Source: Bufo bufo
Taxonomy: Eukaryota > Chordata > Amphibia > Anura > Bufonidae
DNA: 64,000 nucleotides
Assembly (NCBI RefSeq): GCF_905171765.1
Contig: NC_053397.1
Coordinates: 6,949,677-7,013,676, forward strand
Direction of reading: 5' to 3'
Shown here: positions 53,543-63,176 of the stretch, in pieces
Numbering within the stretch: position 1 is the stretch's first letter
How the letters are laid out: the number at the start of each line of letters is the position of its first letter
Translations under genes and position numbers: made by a program
The notes under the pieces: model-generated
Databases searched by the model: none
Seen by the model: the letters and a program-made list of their open reading frames with translations, nothing else
What the model was told of the DNA's origin: nothing

Positions 53543-56500
53543 GTGAGACTACAACCCCCAGAGTGCAGAGGAGGCTGGGGGGCGGGGCTCAGGGGGTCCT
53601 AACCGGGTCTGAGGGGCCCCATAGAAGTATTACACCAAGGTGTGTGGGTCCATTTTCCGGTTCTGACTGTATAGGGGTCCGCGGCTCGCAGTAATGGCAC
53701 CTGACCTCTGTCTACCCCAGACCGCCAATCCGCGCGGCGGCTGGAACCTGCCCTTTTAGGGTATGTTCACACGACGGGTTTCCGTAGCGGTTTCCGCCGC
53801 GGTTTCATCTTGAATGATGCTAAACCGCGAGCAGCTTCCCACGGTGTCCACGTCATAACCGCGCCAAGAATGGACCTGTCCGGAAAACAGCCTCCGTTTA
53901 ATACAAATTTCAGATCCGCACACGGAAAAAAACCCTCCGTGCGGATTCCCCTCTAAATCCATAGGACACTTGTACCGCGCGGATTGCGGCACAGAATCTT
54001 CGGGCGTCACCTGCCGATTCCGAGGCCGATCAGGTTTTTTAGACGTTTTTGTTTTCGAAATAATGAATAATTCTTTCATTAGTCTTTGAATTCCTCATCA
54101 TTTCCAAGATCTCTGCTTGCTGTCAGCCTGAATACATCTCACAGCTGAGGGTTTGTTACTGCTGTATCCAGTCTGAACAATGTTCTGTGATGTAAACAGA
54201 CCACTCCAGAGTGATACATTGTATCTTGCACGCGACCGTGTGTCCCCCGTGGTCGTATTGCGGCCCGCATACGGCGGGTCCGCAATACACGGGAGACCGG
54301 CCGTGTGCATTCCGCGTCACGGATGCGGACCCGTTCACTTGAATGGGTCCGCAAATCTAGAGATGCGGTGCGGAACGGAAGCACTACGGAGAGCTTTCGT
54401 TGGGTTCCGTTCCGCAAAAATATAGAACTTGTCCTGTCTTTTTGCAGAACGGACGGACCGCGGACCCCATTCAAGTGAATGGGGTCGCGATCCGCATGCG
54501 GCTGGCTCACGGTCGGTGCCCGTGCATTGCGGACCGCGGCACGGGCAGCACACGTTCACAGTGCTGCTGCTCACAGAGGATTGTCCAGACAGGATCCATT
54601 GCAACGGATCCTCAGCTTTGAGGGCAGGTTTTCAGGTGTTCCCATTCCCTGACAGCAAGAAGAGATCTTGAAAAAGGTGAGAAATTGAAACACAAGGCCT
54701 TTCATTTTACAATGCTGAAGCTGCGTCAGCAGAGCGGTATGTAGCAGAGCTGAGTTTGTCATTTGCTGCCTTGTCTGAAACCAGATTGCACAACGTGATG
54801 CGACAGACCCGGCTCTGCTACATCTGTATAGGCAGTGGTAAGGTGCGGTATACCGCTCTTTTGCCGTTGCCACCACAATCTCACACAGCCGCCATTTTTC
54901 CCTGGGAATATCTGGTGAAGTTAAGGGGTACAAAGCGCCAGCTCTTCAGCTCGGTAACGGGTAACGCAGTGCCCGCGGGTGACCCGCGGATGTGTCGGTA
55001 ACGCGGCGCTGTTTTCTGGGAAAGGATTCCTCCGTACTGGTGGTACAACATATTATTCAGGTGACAACCTTGCTGCATGTGACATTTCCTGCTCGGGTGT
55101 AAGACGAGCTCCAGCATGTCAGGGGTTACTCACCTCCCCCGACACACGCTGCGTGGGCGTCAAAATCTGCGTGTGTAATAAAGGGAACGTCAGGCGGGTG
55201 GAGCCGGAGCCGACTTGTCACTTCACGTCCTGCAGGGAGACTTCTCCTCGTATACACCCGACGGGCGACCTCTGATCTCACAGAAGTCAGAAAGGTCACC
55301 CCCAGAAATGCGCAGCCGCCATCTTCTATAAACGGATACTGAACCTCTGTATGTGAGGTCTGCGGGGCGAGACTTGGACCCATAAAGGTCGCCCAGCCCC
55401 CAGACTGGACCCCAAAAGGTCGCTCAGACCCCAGACTGGACCCCTAAAGGTCGCCCAGACTGGACCCCTAAAGGTCGCTCAGACCCCAGACTGGACCCCT
55501 AAAGGTCGCTCAGACCCCAGACTGGACCCCTGAAGGTCGCTCAGACCCCAGACTGGACCCCTGAAGGTCGCTCAGACCCCAGACTGGACCCCTGAAGGTC
55601 GCCCAGACCCCAGACTGGACCCCTAAAGGTCGCTCACATCCCAGACTGGACCCCTAAAGGTCACCCAGACTGGACCCCTAAAGGTCACCCAGACTGGACC
55701 CCTAAAGGTCACCCAGACTGGACCCCTAAAGGTCACCCAGACTGGACCCCTAAAGGTCACCCAGACTGGACCCCTGAAGGTCACCCAGACTGGACCCCTG
55801 AAGGTCACCCAGACTGGACCCCTGAAGGTCGCCCAGACTGGACCCCTAAAGGTCGCTCAGACCCCAGACTGGACCCCTAAAGGTCGCTCAGACCCCAGAC
55901 TGGACCCCTAAAGGTTGTTCAGACCCCAGACTTGACCCCTGAAGGTCGCCCAGACCCCAGACTGGACCCCTGAAGGTCGCCCAGACCCCAGACTGGACCC
56001 CTGAAGGTCGCCCAGACCCCAGACTGGACCCCTGAAGGTCGCCCAGACCCCAGACTGGACCCCTGAAGGTCGCCCAGACCCCAGACTGGACCCCTGAAGG
56101 TCGCTCAGACCCCAGACTGGACCCCTGAAGGTCGCCCAGACCCCAGACTGGACCCCTAAAGGTCGTTCAGACCCCAGACTTGACCCCTGAAGGTTGCCCA
56201 GACCCCAGACTGGACCCCTGAAGGTCGCCCAGACCCCAGACTGGACCCCTGAAGGTCGCCCAGACCCCAGACTGGACCCCTAAAGGTCGCCCAGACCCCA
56301 GACTGGACCCCTAAAGGTCGCCCAGACCCCAGACTGGACCCCTAAAGGTCGCTCAGACCCCAGACTGGACCCCTAAAGGTCACCCAGACTGGACCCCTAA
56401 AGGTCACCCAGACTGGACCCCTAAAGGTCGCCCAGACCCCAGACTGGACCCCTGAAGGTCGCCCAGACCCCAGACTGGACCCCTGAAGGTCGCCCAGACC

Positions 56501-58064
56501 CCAGACTGGACCCCTGAAGGTCGCCCAGACCCCAGACTGGACCCCTGAAGGTTGCCCAGACCCCAGACTGGACCCCTAAAGGTCGCCCACATCCCAGACT
56601 GGACCCCTGAAGGTCGCCCAGACCCCAGACTGGACCCCTGAAGGTCGCTCAGACCCCAGACTGGACCCCTGAAGGTCGCCCAGACCCCAGACTGGACCCC
56701 TAAAGGTCGTTCAGACCCCAGACTTGACCCCTGAAGGTTGCCCAGACCCCAGACTGGACCCCTGAAGGTCGCCCAGACCCCAGACTGGACCCCTGAAGGT
56801 CGCCCAGACCCCAGACTGGACCCCTAAAGGTCGCCCAGACCCCAGACTGGACCCCTAAAGGTCGCCCAGACCCCAGACTGGACCCCTAAAGGTCGCTCAG
56901 ACCCCAGACTGGACCCCTAAAGGTCACCCAGACTGGACCCCTAAAGGTCGCCCAGACCCCAGACTGGACCCCTGAAGGTCGCCCAGACCCCAGACTGGAC
57001 CCCTGAAGGTCGCCCAGACCCCAGACTGGACCCCTGAAGGTCGCCCAGACCCCAGACTGGACCCCTGAAGGTCGCCCAGACCCCAGACTGGACCCCTGAA
57101 GGTCGCCCAGACCCCAGACTGGACCCCTGAAGGTCGCCCACATCCCAGACTGGACCCCTGAAGGTCGCCCAGACTTGACCCCTAAAGTTCGTTCAGGCCC
57201 CAGACAAGTCTCCTAAAATAATCTGATCCCTAAATCCAATCCTTTAAAATGAATCAGACCCCAGACCAAACCAACAAGAAACCAAGCTTCTGCACTTAGC
57301 GCTCCCTCCTCTTCCAGGCCGCGGCGCTCACAATGTCCTGTCGTGGTTCCGGCGGTAGATCTGCTCCTGATGTCAGGCCGTCCTCCTCAGGTCTGTGGGG
57401 TCCGGACAGCTGGTGACCCCGTCTTATCTATTCAGTGTCCCCTGATATCTAGATGGGTTGGGGAAGTCACGCCCACATATGGCGCAGCCGCAAAGAGTAA
57501 TCGTTAGTACGAGTCCACGTGACTTTTGCCACGGTGCCAGCCACTGCAGATGTCACATTGTTGCGAATAGGATTTGAGTGGGGGCGTGACCCCTGTGGAC
57601 CTTCGTGTCTGATCTCTTGTTGCGGTCTTCTCCAGGTGGATACAGTAAGTTCCAGAGGGAGCACCCGGAGCATTGCGAGCTCGGCCTGGAGATCCCCTCC
57701 CCCACCGATCCGGGGCCGGATTCTCTGCTCGGATTGTCCAGTCTCAGGATAAGTTGTGAAAGTTCCGATGGTGAATCTGACCGAGAACCCAACAGTGCGA
57801 CCGAATCGGAAGGAAGCCCCGCCCTCACCAACCAGGCCACGTTCCCCGTCCAGATCCTTCCGTATTTATACCTCGGCTGCGCCAAAGATTCGGCTAACCT
57901 GGACATACTGGGGAAATACAACATCCGCTACATCCTGAACGTCACGCCCAACCTGCCCAACGCCTTCGAGCACAACGGCGACTTCAAGTACAAGCAGATC
58001 CCCATCTCCGACCACTGGAGCCAGAACCTGTCGCAGTTCTTCCCGGAGGCCATATCCTTCATCG
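53185..58064 (+). CDS. DUSP7: DUSP7 (MKP-X), exons 1-2 of a dual-specificity MAPK phosphatase, 3' part outside window
   Basis: DUSP7 is a cytoplasmic phosphatase that inactivates ERK1/2. Coding exons here: 53185-53542 and 57636-58064, about 262 residues with matching phase 1 junctions. Exon 1 has the rhodanese-like domain with [10 protein letters not shown] and the kinase-interaction motif [18 protein letters not shown] (about residues 50-67). Exon 2 has the acidic/Ser linker ([15 protein letters not shown]), then the phosphatase domain start [35 protein letters not shown] and [33 protein letters not shown] and AFEH are DUSP7-like rather than DUSP6- or DUSP9-like, and synteny agrees. The exon with the HCX5R active site is not in the window, so intron 2 exceeds 5.9 kb. 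The N-terminus is shorter than in human DUSP7. Confidence 0.9.
53757..54050. mobile_element. Harbinger-like MITE, one end recognisable
   Basis: It begins agggtatgttcacacgacgg, the typical end of a frog MITE group, with cggtttccgccgcggttt- and cggaaaa-type internal blocks. The right end was not identified. It lies in DUSP7 intron 1. Confidence 0.4.
54105..54680. mobile_element. Fold-back MITE with a second MITE nested inside
   Basis: Outer ends aagatctctgcttgctgtca and gacagcaagaagagatcttg are inverted. Between 54222 and 54550 the body is replaced by CpG-rich sequence with its own inverted ends (gcacgcgaccgtgtg against cggcacgggcagcacacg) and ggtccgcaatacacggg/ttgcggaccgcgg pairs, resembling a Harbinger MITE. 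Confidence 0.55.
55365..57190. repeat. 31/24-bp minisatellite in DUSP7 intron 1 (1.8 kb)
   Basis: Long unit accccagactggacccctga aggtcgcccag (31 bp) and a short form lacking accccag (24 bp), about 60 copies. Blocks such as the ttgacccctgaaggttgccc variant recur near 55930, 56180 and 56725, so segments have been duplicated within the array. Confidence 0.95.
57636..58064 (+). CDS. DUSP7: DUSP7 exon 2
   Basis: It encodes [17 protein letters not shown] through PEAISFI, 143 codons. The acceptor is ttctccAG and the donor G|GTAGGT. The following exon should begin with the Asp-Glu-Ala sequence leading to the active site. Confidence 0.93.
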
Positions 58065-58069
58065 GTAGG

Positions 58070-58265
58070 TTGGCAGCATCCTGTCATTGAATAGAAACCT
58101 GCTCATCTACATCCAGTGGTTGAACAGACCTTGGACGTCTCGCTGAGGCTTTGTTACATTGTGTCCAGTCTAGACAATCCTTTACAGCTCAGCATGTTAC
58201 CTGCACTGATACATTGTAACAAACTCTCAGAACAGAGGCAGACTTGGTGCAAATCATACTGTGCC
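58070..58265. repeat. Fold-back family remnant after DUSP7 exon 2
   Basis: It starts catcctgtcattgaatagaa only a few bases after the splice donor and includes cactgatacattgtaacaaa. The right inverted end is absent. Confidence 0.5.
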
Positions 58266-58464
58266 AGCCAGGGGACTTAAAGGGGCCGCCCCTTATGGTA
58301 ATGGCAGATCAGCTCTATACTCCAACCACATCCAGAGCTGCATTCAACATGCCTATGGTTTTCACTGTATTGTGAAAGCTCGAACAGTACTCCCATATCT
58401 AGATCTAAACTCTTAGGCCAGTGAGGGGCCATGGGGTGACCGGCAGTATACACTTCTAGTGCTG

Positions 58465-58822
58465 CTCTGGATGTGACTGGAGAATAAGAACAGTGTCTGC
58501 AGCTCTGGATGTGACTGGAAAATAAGAACTGTGTCCGCAGCTCTGGATGTGCATGGATGTAAGCACTGTGACTGCAGCTCTGGGTGTGACTGGACAATAA
58601 GAACTGACTGCAGCTCTGGGTGTGACTGGAGAATAAGAACTGACTGCAGCTCTGGGTGTGAGTGGAGAATAAAGACTGACTGCAGCTCTGGGTGTGAGTG
58701 GAGAATAAAGACTGACTGCAGCTCTGGGTGTGAGTGGAGAATAAAGACTGACTGCAGCTGTGGGTGTGACTGGACAATAAGAACTGACTGCAGCTCTGGG
58801 TGTGACTGGAGAATAAGAACTG
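58465..58822. repeat. 36-bp minisatellite
   Basis: Unit ctgactgcagctctgggtgt gactggagaataagaa, about nine copies, more regular toward the right. The Penelope-like element begins directly after it. Confidence 0.9.
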
Positions 58823-59000
58823 AATAGTAGTGTAGAAGCAGCACTGTGCGGTCTCAGGATAATGCGTCTATGTCAATGCAGCAGCCTAACCGTAGGCCCT
58901 TGATCCATCAGGCCAAATCGTATACGTGTAGAAAAGAAGATGGCTTCGGCAGCATTCCGCAATATCAAAAATACTTTAATCGTACCTCCAGACACAGATG

Positions 59001-59038
59001 GCAACGAACGTTTCGACTGTGTAACAGTCTTTGTCAAG
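59001..59038 (-). ncRNA. Hammerhead-ribozyme-like motif in the Penelope terminal repeat
   Basis: The minus strand reads CTTGACAAA, then a perfect 6-bp hairpin GACTGT-TAC-ACAGTC, then GAAAC. This is the order of hammerhead core parts (CUGAUGA-like box, stem II, GAAA). The first box deviates (UUGACAA), and the base after a possible short stem III is G, which would block cleavage. It may be a decayed or divergent ribozyme. An identical copy lies at 63139-63176. Confidence 0.4.
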
Positions 59039-59794
59039 CCTAATGACACAAAATCTGATAGGCATATATATACCCCCCTCATATAAAATACACACCCCGT
59101 TACATCATTAGTGCAGATCACTACACAATAGGATACACATGTTCATACTTTAACTCACAGCTAACGACATGTCCAACGAACTCATGTAGTTCTACTCGGC
59201 GTTCCCTTATCTGTAATGCGCAGTCGCGTCTCAACCCATCTAAAACCCGGAAGTATCATACGTCGCCATGGCGCCCAGAGGCGCACGTGTCTCTAGCCAA
59301 TGAGCTGCCAGAGGGCCTCACTGACGTCACAGACTGCGCGTCAACCTCGTAACACTCACCCAAGAGCGCACATCCGTGCGTCGATGGCGTGGGTCACATG
59401 AGGTACGCAGCCAGTAACAACATCGCGCAGGTACCGGCGCCATGACAACGAAGACGCCACGATCCACGCTGCTTACTGTGGAGTAAATATGTGCTATCCG
59501 TATCCAAAATGAACTGGTTTGTGCAACATATAGACAACACAGATAATAGCCCGATTACAGAGGGACATCAAGCCGGACTGTACATATTCATGATCATAAC
59601 AGGTATAGGGCAAAAACATATCATAGCAAGTACAGATAGCAATACAAACAGTGTATCCCATGTATACTTCACATATGGATCATCATCATAGCACTTTGAC
59701 ATATAAATTTGGGGACCAATCCCCCGGTGGATGCGCTACATATAGGTTAAAATCATAATGTCCCTATACTAAGAGGACAAAACAATGACACACA

Positions 59795-62071
59795 TCAATC
59801 GATGGATGAGACATTGAACTCTAGATTCAAACCAAAGGGTTGAAGGGACCTAAGGGTATGGATCCATTTAAGTTCCTTTTTCCTCAGGATTCCCTTCCTG
59901 TCCCCACCCCTTCTCAAATATCCCACGCTATCAATAGCCCGAAATCTCAATTGATTGATAGAATGTTTGCAATCAATGAAGTGTTTGGCAACCGGTTTGT
60001 CGAGTGCACCTGTTCTTATTGTACTTTTATGTTTATTAATTCTTTCCCTCAATTCCATCGTAGTCTCACCCACATAGATCAAGCTACATGGGCACTGTAT
60101 CATGTAAACCACATCTGTGGACTTACATGTATAGTGACCCTTGATTTTGAACCGTTTACCACTATAGGGATGTGTAAAACCGTCGCCTTTCATGATGCCA
60201 CCACAGTTGCAACAGGAAAGGCAAGGGAAATTACCATTCCTCATTGGTGCTAGTCTTTTCTGTCTTTCGATGTCCTTACCCCCTATATCCGCTTTCACCA
60301 ATCTATCCCGTAGGTTGGGGCTCCGTTTGTATGCCATCATTGGGGGAACTGAAAATTCAGTGACTGTAGGCAATCCTTTCTGCAGGATCTGCCATTCCTG
60401 ACGTAGGATGGTGGCTATATTGCCGCTATCACTCCCAAAGATGGATACAAATGGAATTCGGGGGGTCTCATGTTTCTGTGGTTTCTTTACCAAAGTGGAA
60501 CAACGTTCCATAGATGTAATCCTATGCTTGGTACGGTTAATCAATTTGGTGGGATAACCTCTCTTACTAAACTTATCGCACATCTCATCAACTCTGAATT
60601 CAAAGAGGGTGTCATCTGATACGATGCGACGTACTCTAAGTAATTGACTCCACGGAAGGGAGCTTACCATATTCTGAGGGTGACTACTGTCATACATTAA
60701 CAAGGTGTTCTTGTCTGTAGGTTTTTGGAAGAGATCAGTACAGATCCTTCCATTGAGCACCTGAACTCGGACGTCAAGGAACTGCAGCTCACGGGCAGAA
60801 TGCATCACGGTGAACTGCAGGTCCCGGACCCCAGAGTTCAGGTGCGCATGGAACTCATCCAACTCAGGCACAGTTCCCGTCCAAATCAAGAAAATGTCGT
60901 CGATGTAGCGCCACCAGCACAGGACTCTCTCAAAAAATGTGGAGTGATACACCAGCCGATCCTCCACCTCCGCCATGAAGATGTTTGCGTAGGTGGGGGC
61001 CACATTGGACCCCATCGCCACACCCCGCTTTTGCTGGTAGAAGGTGTCCCCGAAGAGAAAATAATTCCTCCTCAGGACCACCTCCAGGAGGGCGAGGATC
61101 AGCCGGCGCGCCCCAGGAGAGAGCCCTGTGCCGGCCAGGGCCACATCGACGACATTTAGACCATAAGAGTGATCAATGGATGTATACAGGGATACAACAT
61201 CAAAACTCACAAGCAAAAACTCCGCCGGCAAATCAAGTGAATTCAGCTTTGTCAAGAAATGGCCAGTATCACTGATATAGGAGGGAGCCGTGGTCGCGTG
61301 GATCCGCAACACTTTGTCCAAAAAGATGGATACAGGATTAAAGATGGAACCCCTGCCCGACACTATAGGTCGGCCAGGGGGATCCACAAGACTCTTGTGG
61401 ATCTTTGGTAATACATATATCACAGGGGTGATCGGATGGCTCACCCGCAGAAAGCTGTTTAGTTCATCGTCAATGACTCCTTGACTAAGAGCCTCATCCA
61501 ATAACACCCCTATGATATCTGCTATGTCCCACCTCGGATCCTTGCCCAACATCTCATAGACATTAATATCTCCTACCTGTCTTTTGATCTCATCAATATA
61601 TTTACAGGTGTCCATCACGACCACGGCGCCCCCCTTGTCAGCTGGCTTGATCGTCAATTGCTTGTTGTGTTCCAGTTCAAGAACAGCCCGCCTCTCATCT
61701 TGAGATAGGTTGTGTTTGAACTGGTGGGTTCCCTCCACCCTCAATTGCTCGATCCGTTTCCTGACAAAGCTGATGTAGGTTTCAATCACATGGTTGTTTT
61801 GCGGTGGAGTAAAGTGACTTTTATTGCGTAAATCGAAGTTTTTGCACATTAAGGTATCAGTGGAAACATCAAGTTGACTAATAGGTACATCAATATTTCT
61901 AACTGAAAAAAAAGCCTTCAGTCTCAAGCGTCTAAAGAACTTTTGTAAGTCGAGCTCAAACTCGAACCAGTCCCTTGATGTTGTAGGGCAGAATGTTAGG
62001 CCACGGCTTAGCACACTAATTTGTGCTTTGTCAAGCTGGAAGGAAGAGATGTTCACGACCAGGTTCATCAT
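59795..62071 (-). CDS. Penelope-like element ORF2: reverse transcriptase with GIY-YIG endonuclease (758 residues, intact)
   Basis: ORF2 would copy the element RNA and nick target DNA. Domains: KPADKGGAVVVMD (about 142-154) and PIVSGRGSIFNPVS (235-248), typical of this RT class; SFDVVSLYTSI (289-299) with the first catalytic Asp; KRGVAMGSNVAPTYANIFMA (348-367); WRYIDDIFLIW (387-397) with the catalytic Asp pair; a Cys-rich element (PCLSCCNCGG, 616-625); and the GIY-YIG module VYMIQCPCSLIYVGETTMEL (655-674) with RERINKHKSTI. No stop or frameshift interrupts 759 codons. The start ATG at 62071 overlaps the ORF1 stop; a second ATG follows directly. Length is usual for the family. Confidence 0.92.
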   Translation of the reverse strand: MMNLVVNISSFQLDKAQISVLSRGLTFCPTTSRDWFEFELDLQKFFRRLRLKAFFSVRNIDVPISQLDVSTDTLMCKNFDLRNKSHFTPPQNNHVIETYISFVRKRIEQLRVEGTHQFKHNLSQDERRAVLELEHNKQLTIKPADKGGAVVVMDTCKYIDEIKRQVGDINVYEMLGKDPRWDIADIIGVLLDEALSQGVIDDELNSFLRVSHPITPVIYVLPKIHKSLVDPPGRPIVSGRGSIFNPVSIFLDKVLRIHATTAPSYISDTGHFLTKLNSLDLPAEFLLVSFDVVSLYTSIDHSYGLNVVDVALAGTGLSPGARRLILALLEVVLRRNYFLFGDTFYQQKRGVAMGSNVAPTYANIFMAEVEDRLVYHSTFFERVLCWWRYIDDIFLIWTGTVPELDEFHAHLNSGVRDLQFTVMHSARELQFLDVRVQVLNGRICTDLFQKPTDKNTLLMYDSSHPQNMVSSLPWSQLLRVRRIVSDDTLFEFRVDEMCDKFSKRGYPTKLINRTKHRITSMERCSTLVKKPQKHETPRIPFVSIFGSDSGNIATILRQEWQILQKGLPTVTEFSVPPMMAYKRSPNLRDRLVKADIGGKDIERQKRLAPMRNGNFPCLSCCNCGGIMKGDGFTHPYSGKRFKIKGHYTCKSTDVVYMIQCPCSLIYVGETTMELRERINKHKSTIRTGALDKPVAKHFIDCKHSINQLRFRAIDSVGYLRRGGDRKGILRKKELKWIHTLRSLQPFGLNLEFNVSSID

Positions 62072-62898
62072 TTCCGCTGTCCGCGTCTCGTTACTCTCCC
62101 CTGGATATGGGTGGGGGCCTCTATCGATATTGGGGGAAGGGTTCTTGTTGGATCGGTGGTGTTTCCTACCACCCCTTCTATATCGCCCTCCCCTCTTTTT
62201 CTGCTTGGGCCTAAAAAATTAGACGCACCTGATTCGTCAGCGGAATCAGATTCCCCAGTGCTGAAGCCAAATCTGCCTTGATCAAAGCGTTTACCCCGTC
62301 TACGCCTATTAAACCTTTGTGGCTGAGATGACTGCCAGTTGTATATTTTGCCAGACTGGTAATCATCTAAGTCTCTATGCCACTTATCTCTCTTGACGTG
62401 TTCCACTTCCAACTTATGTCGTGCAATATGTTGTGTGGTCTTGTCTTTGTATACTGTAAAATCCTCAGCACTCATGAGGTCCTGGATCTGGACTTCCAAC
62501 TCGGCTGTGGTTTTCCTCAGGTTGTCAACCTCTTTCTGCAAAAAGTCTATGTTTAATAACATTAATTCAAAAGAATATTGATTGTTGATAGCTTCAAAGG
62601 CTTTACAAAAATCACCATTCGTCGGGAATAAATTGGGGCGAAGATTAGATCTAAGTCCCCTAGGTATCCTCTGTTGCTTGTAATATTCCCTTAAGGTAAT
62701 CAAATGTAATTCCATAGTATTCAATCTCTTGAGGTCCTGCTCTACTTTACGTTTCAGGATATCAACAGAGGGGGAGCTTAAAAATGTCACATCACATCCA
62801 TCTACATTGATAAGTCGCTGTATGTCCTCATCAGTATATACATACATGTGTCTTGGCGAGGTATCCATATTCTTACTTGGACCTGGGGGACCCTCCAT
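62068..62898 (-). CDS. Penelope-like element ORF1 (276 residues, function unknown)
   Basis: The first ATG in frame is at 62898 (MEGPPGPSKNMDTSPRHMYV). The frame is open without ATG for another 28 codons upstream. The middle (about residues 60-190) is rich in Leu, Glu and Lys with heptad-like spacing (NIDFLQKEVDNLRKTTAELE), suggesting a coiled coil. The C-terminal third is basic and Gly/Ser-rich (QRFNRRRRGKRFDQGRFGFS), as in RNA-binding tails. The stop TGA overlaps the ORF2 start as ATGA, so ORF2 may be translated by termination-reinitiation. Many Penelope-like elements have such an upstream ORF; its role is not established, and a nucleic-acid-binding function is my inference. Confidence 0.8.
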   Translation of the reverse strand: MEGPPGPSKNMDTSPRHMYVYTDEDIQRLINVDGCDVTFLSSPSVDILKRKVEQDLKRLNTMELHLITLREYYKQQRIPRGLRSNLRPNLFPTNGDFCKAFEAINNQYSFELMLLNIDFLQKEVDNLRKTTAELEVQIQDLMSAEDFTVYKDKTTQHIARHKLEVEHVKRDKWHRDLDDYQSGKIYNWQSSQPQRFNRRRRGKRFDQGRFGFSTGESDSADESGASNFLGPSRKRGEGDIEGVVGNTTDPTRTLPPISIEAPTHIQGRVTRRGQRK

Positions 62899-63138
62899 GA
62901 TGTGTATCACCACTGCGTCCAACTCCCCAGTGCACGCCTCTCGGATCAAATGTAGAGACAAATAGTAGTGTAGAAGCAGCACTGTGCGGTCTCAGGATAA
63001 TGCGTCTATGTCAATGCAGCAGCCTAACCGTAGGCCCTTGATCCATCAGGCCAAATCGTATACGTGTAGAAAAGAAGATGGCTTCGGCAGCATTCCGCAA
63101 TATCAAAAATACTTTAATCGTACCTCCAGACACAGATG

Positions 63139-63176
63139 GCAACGAACGTTTCGACTGTGTAACAGTCTTTGTCAAG
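63139..63176 (-). ncRNA. Second copy of the hammerhead-like motif
   Basis: It is identical to 59001-59038 and lies 4138 bases away, in the second terminal repeat. Together the two would bracket one element unit. Confidence 0.4.

Noticed and set aside
53185..58064. DUSP6 or DUSP9 instead of DUSP7
   Set aside because: The [11 protein letters not shown] and PNAFEH segments and the location next to POC1A fit DUSP7 better.
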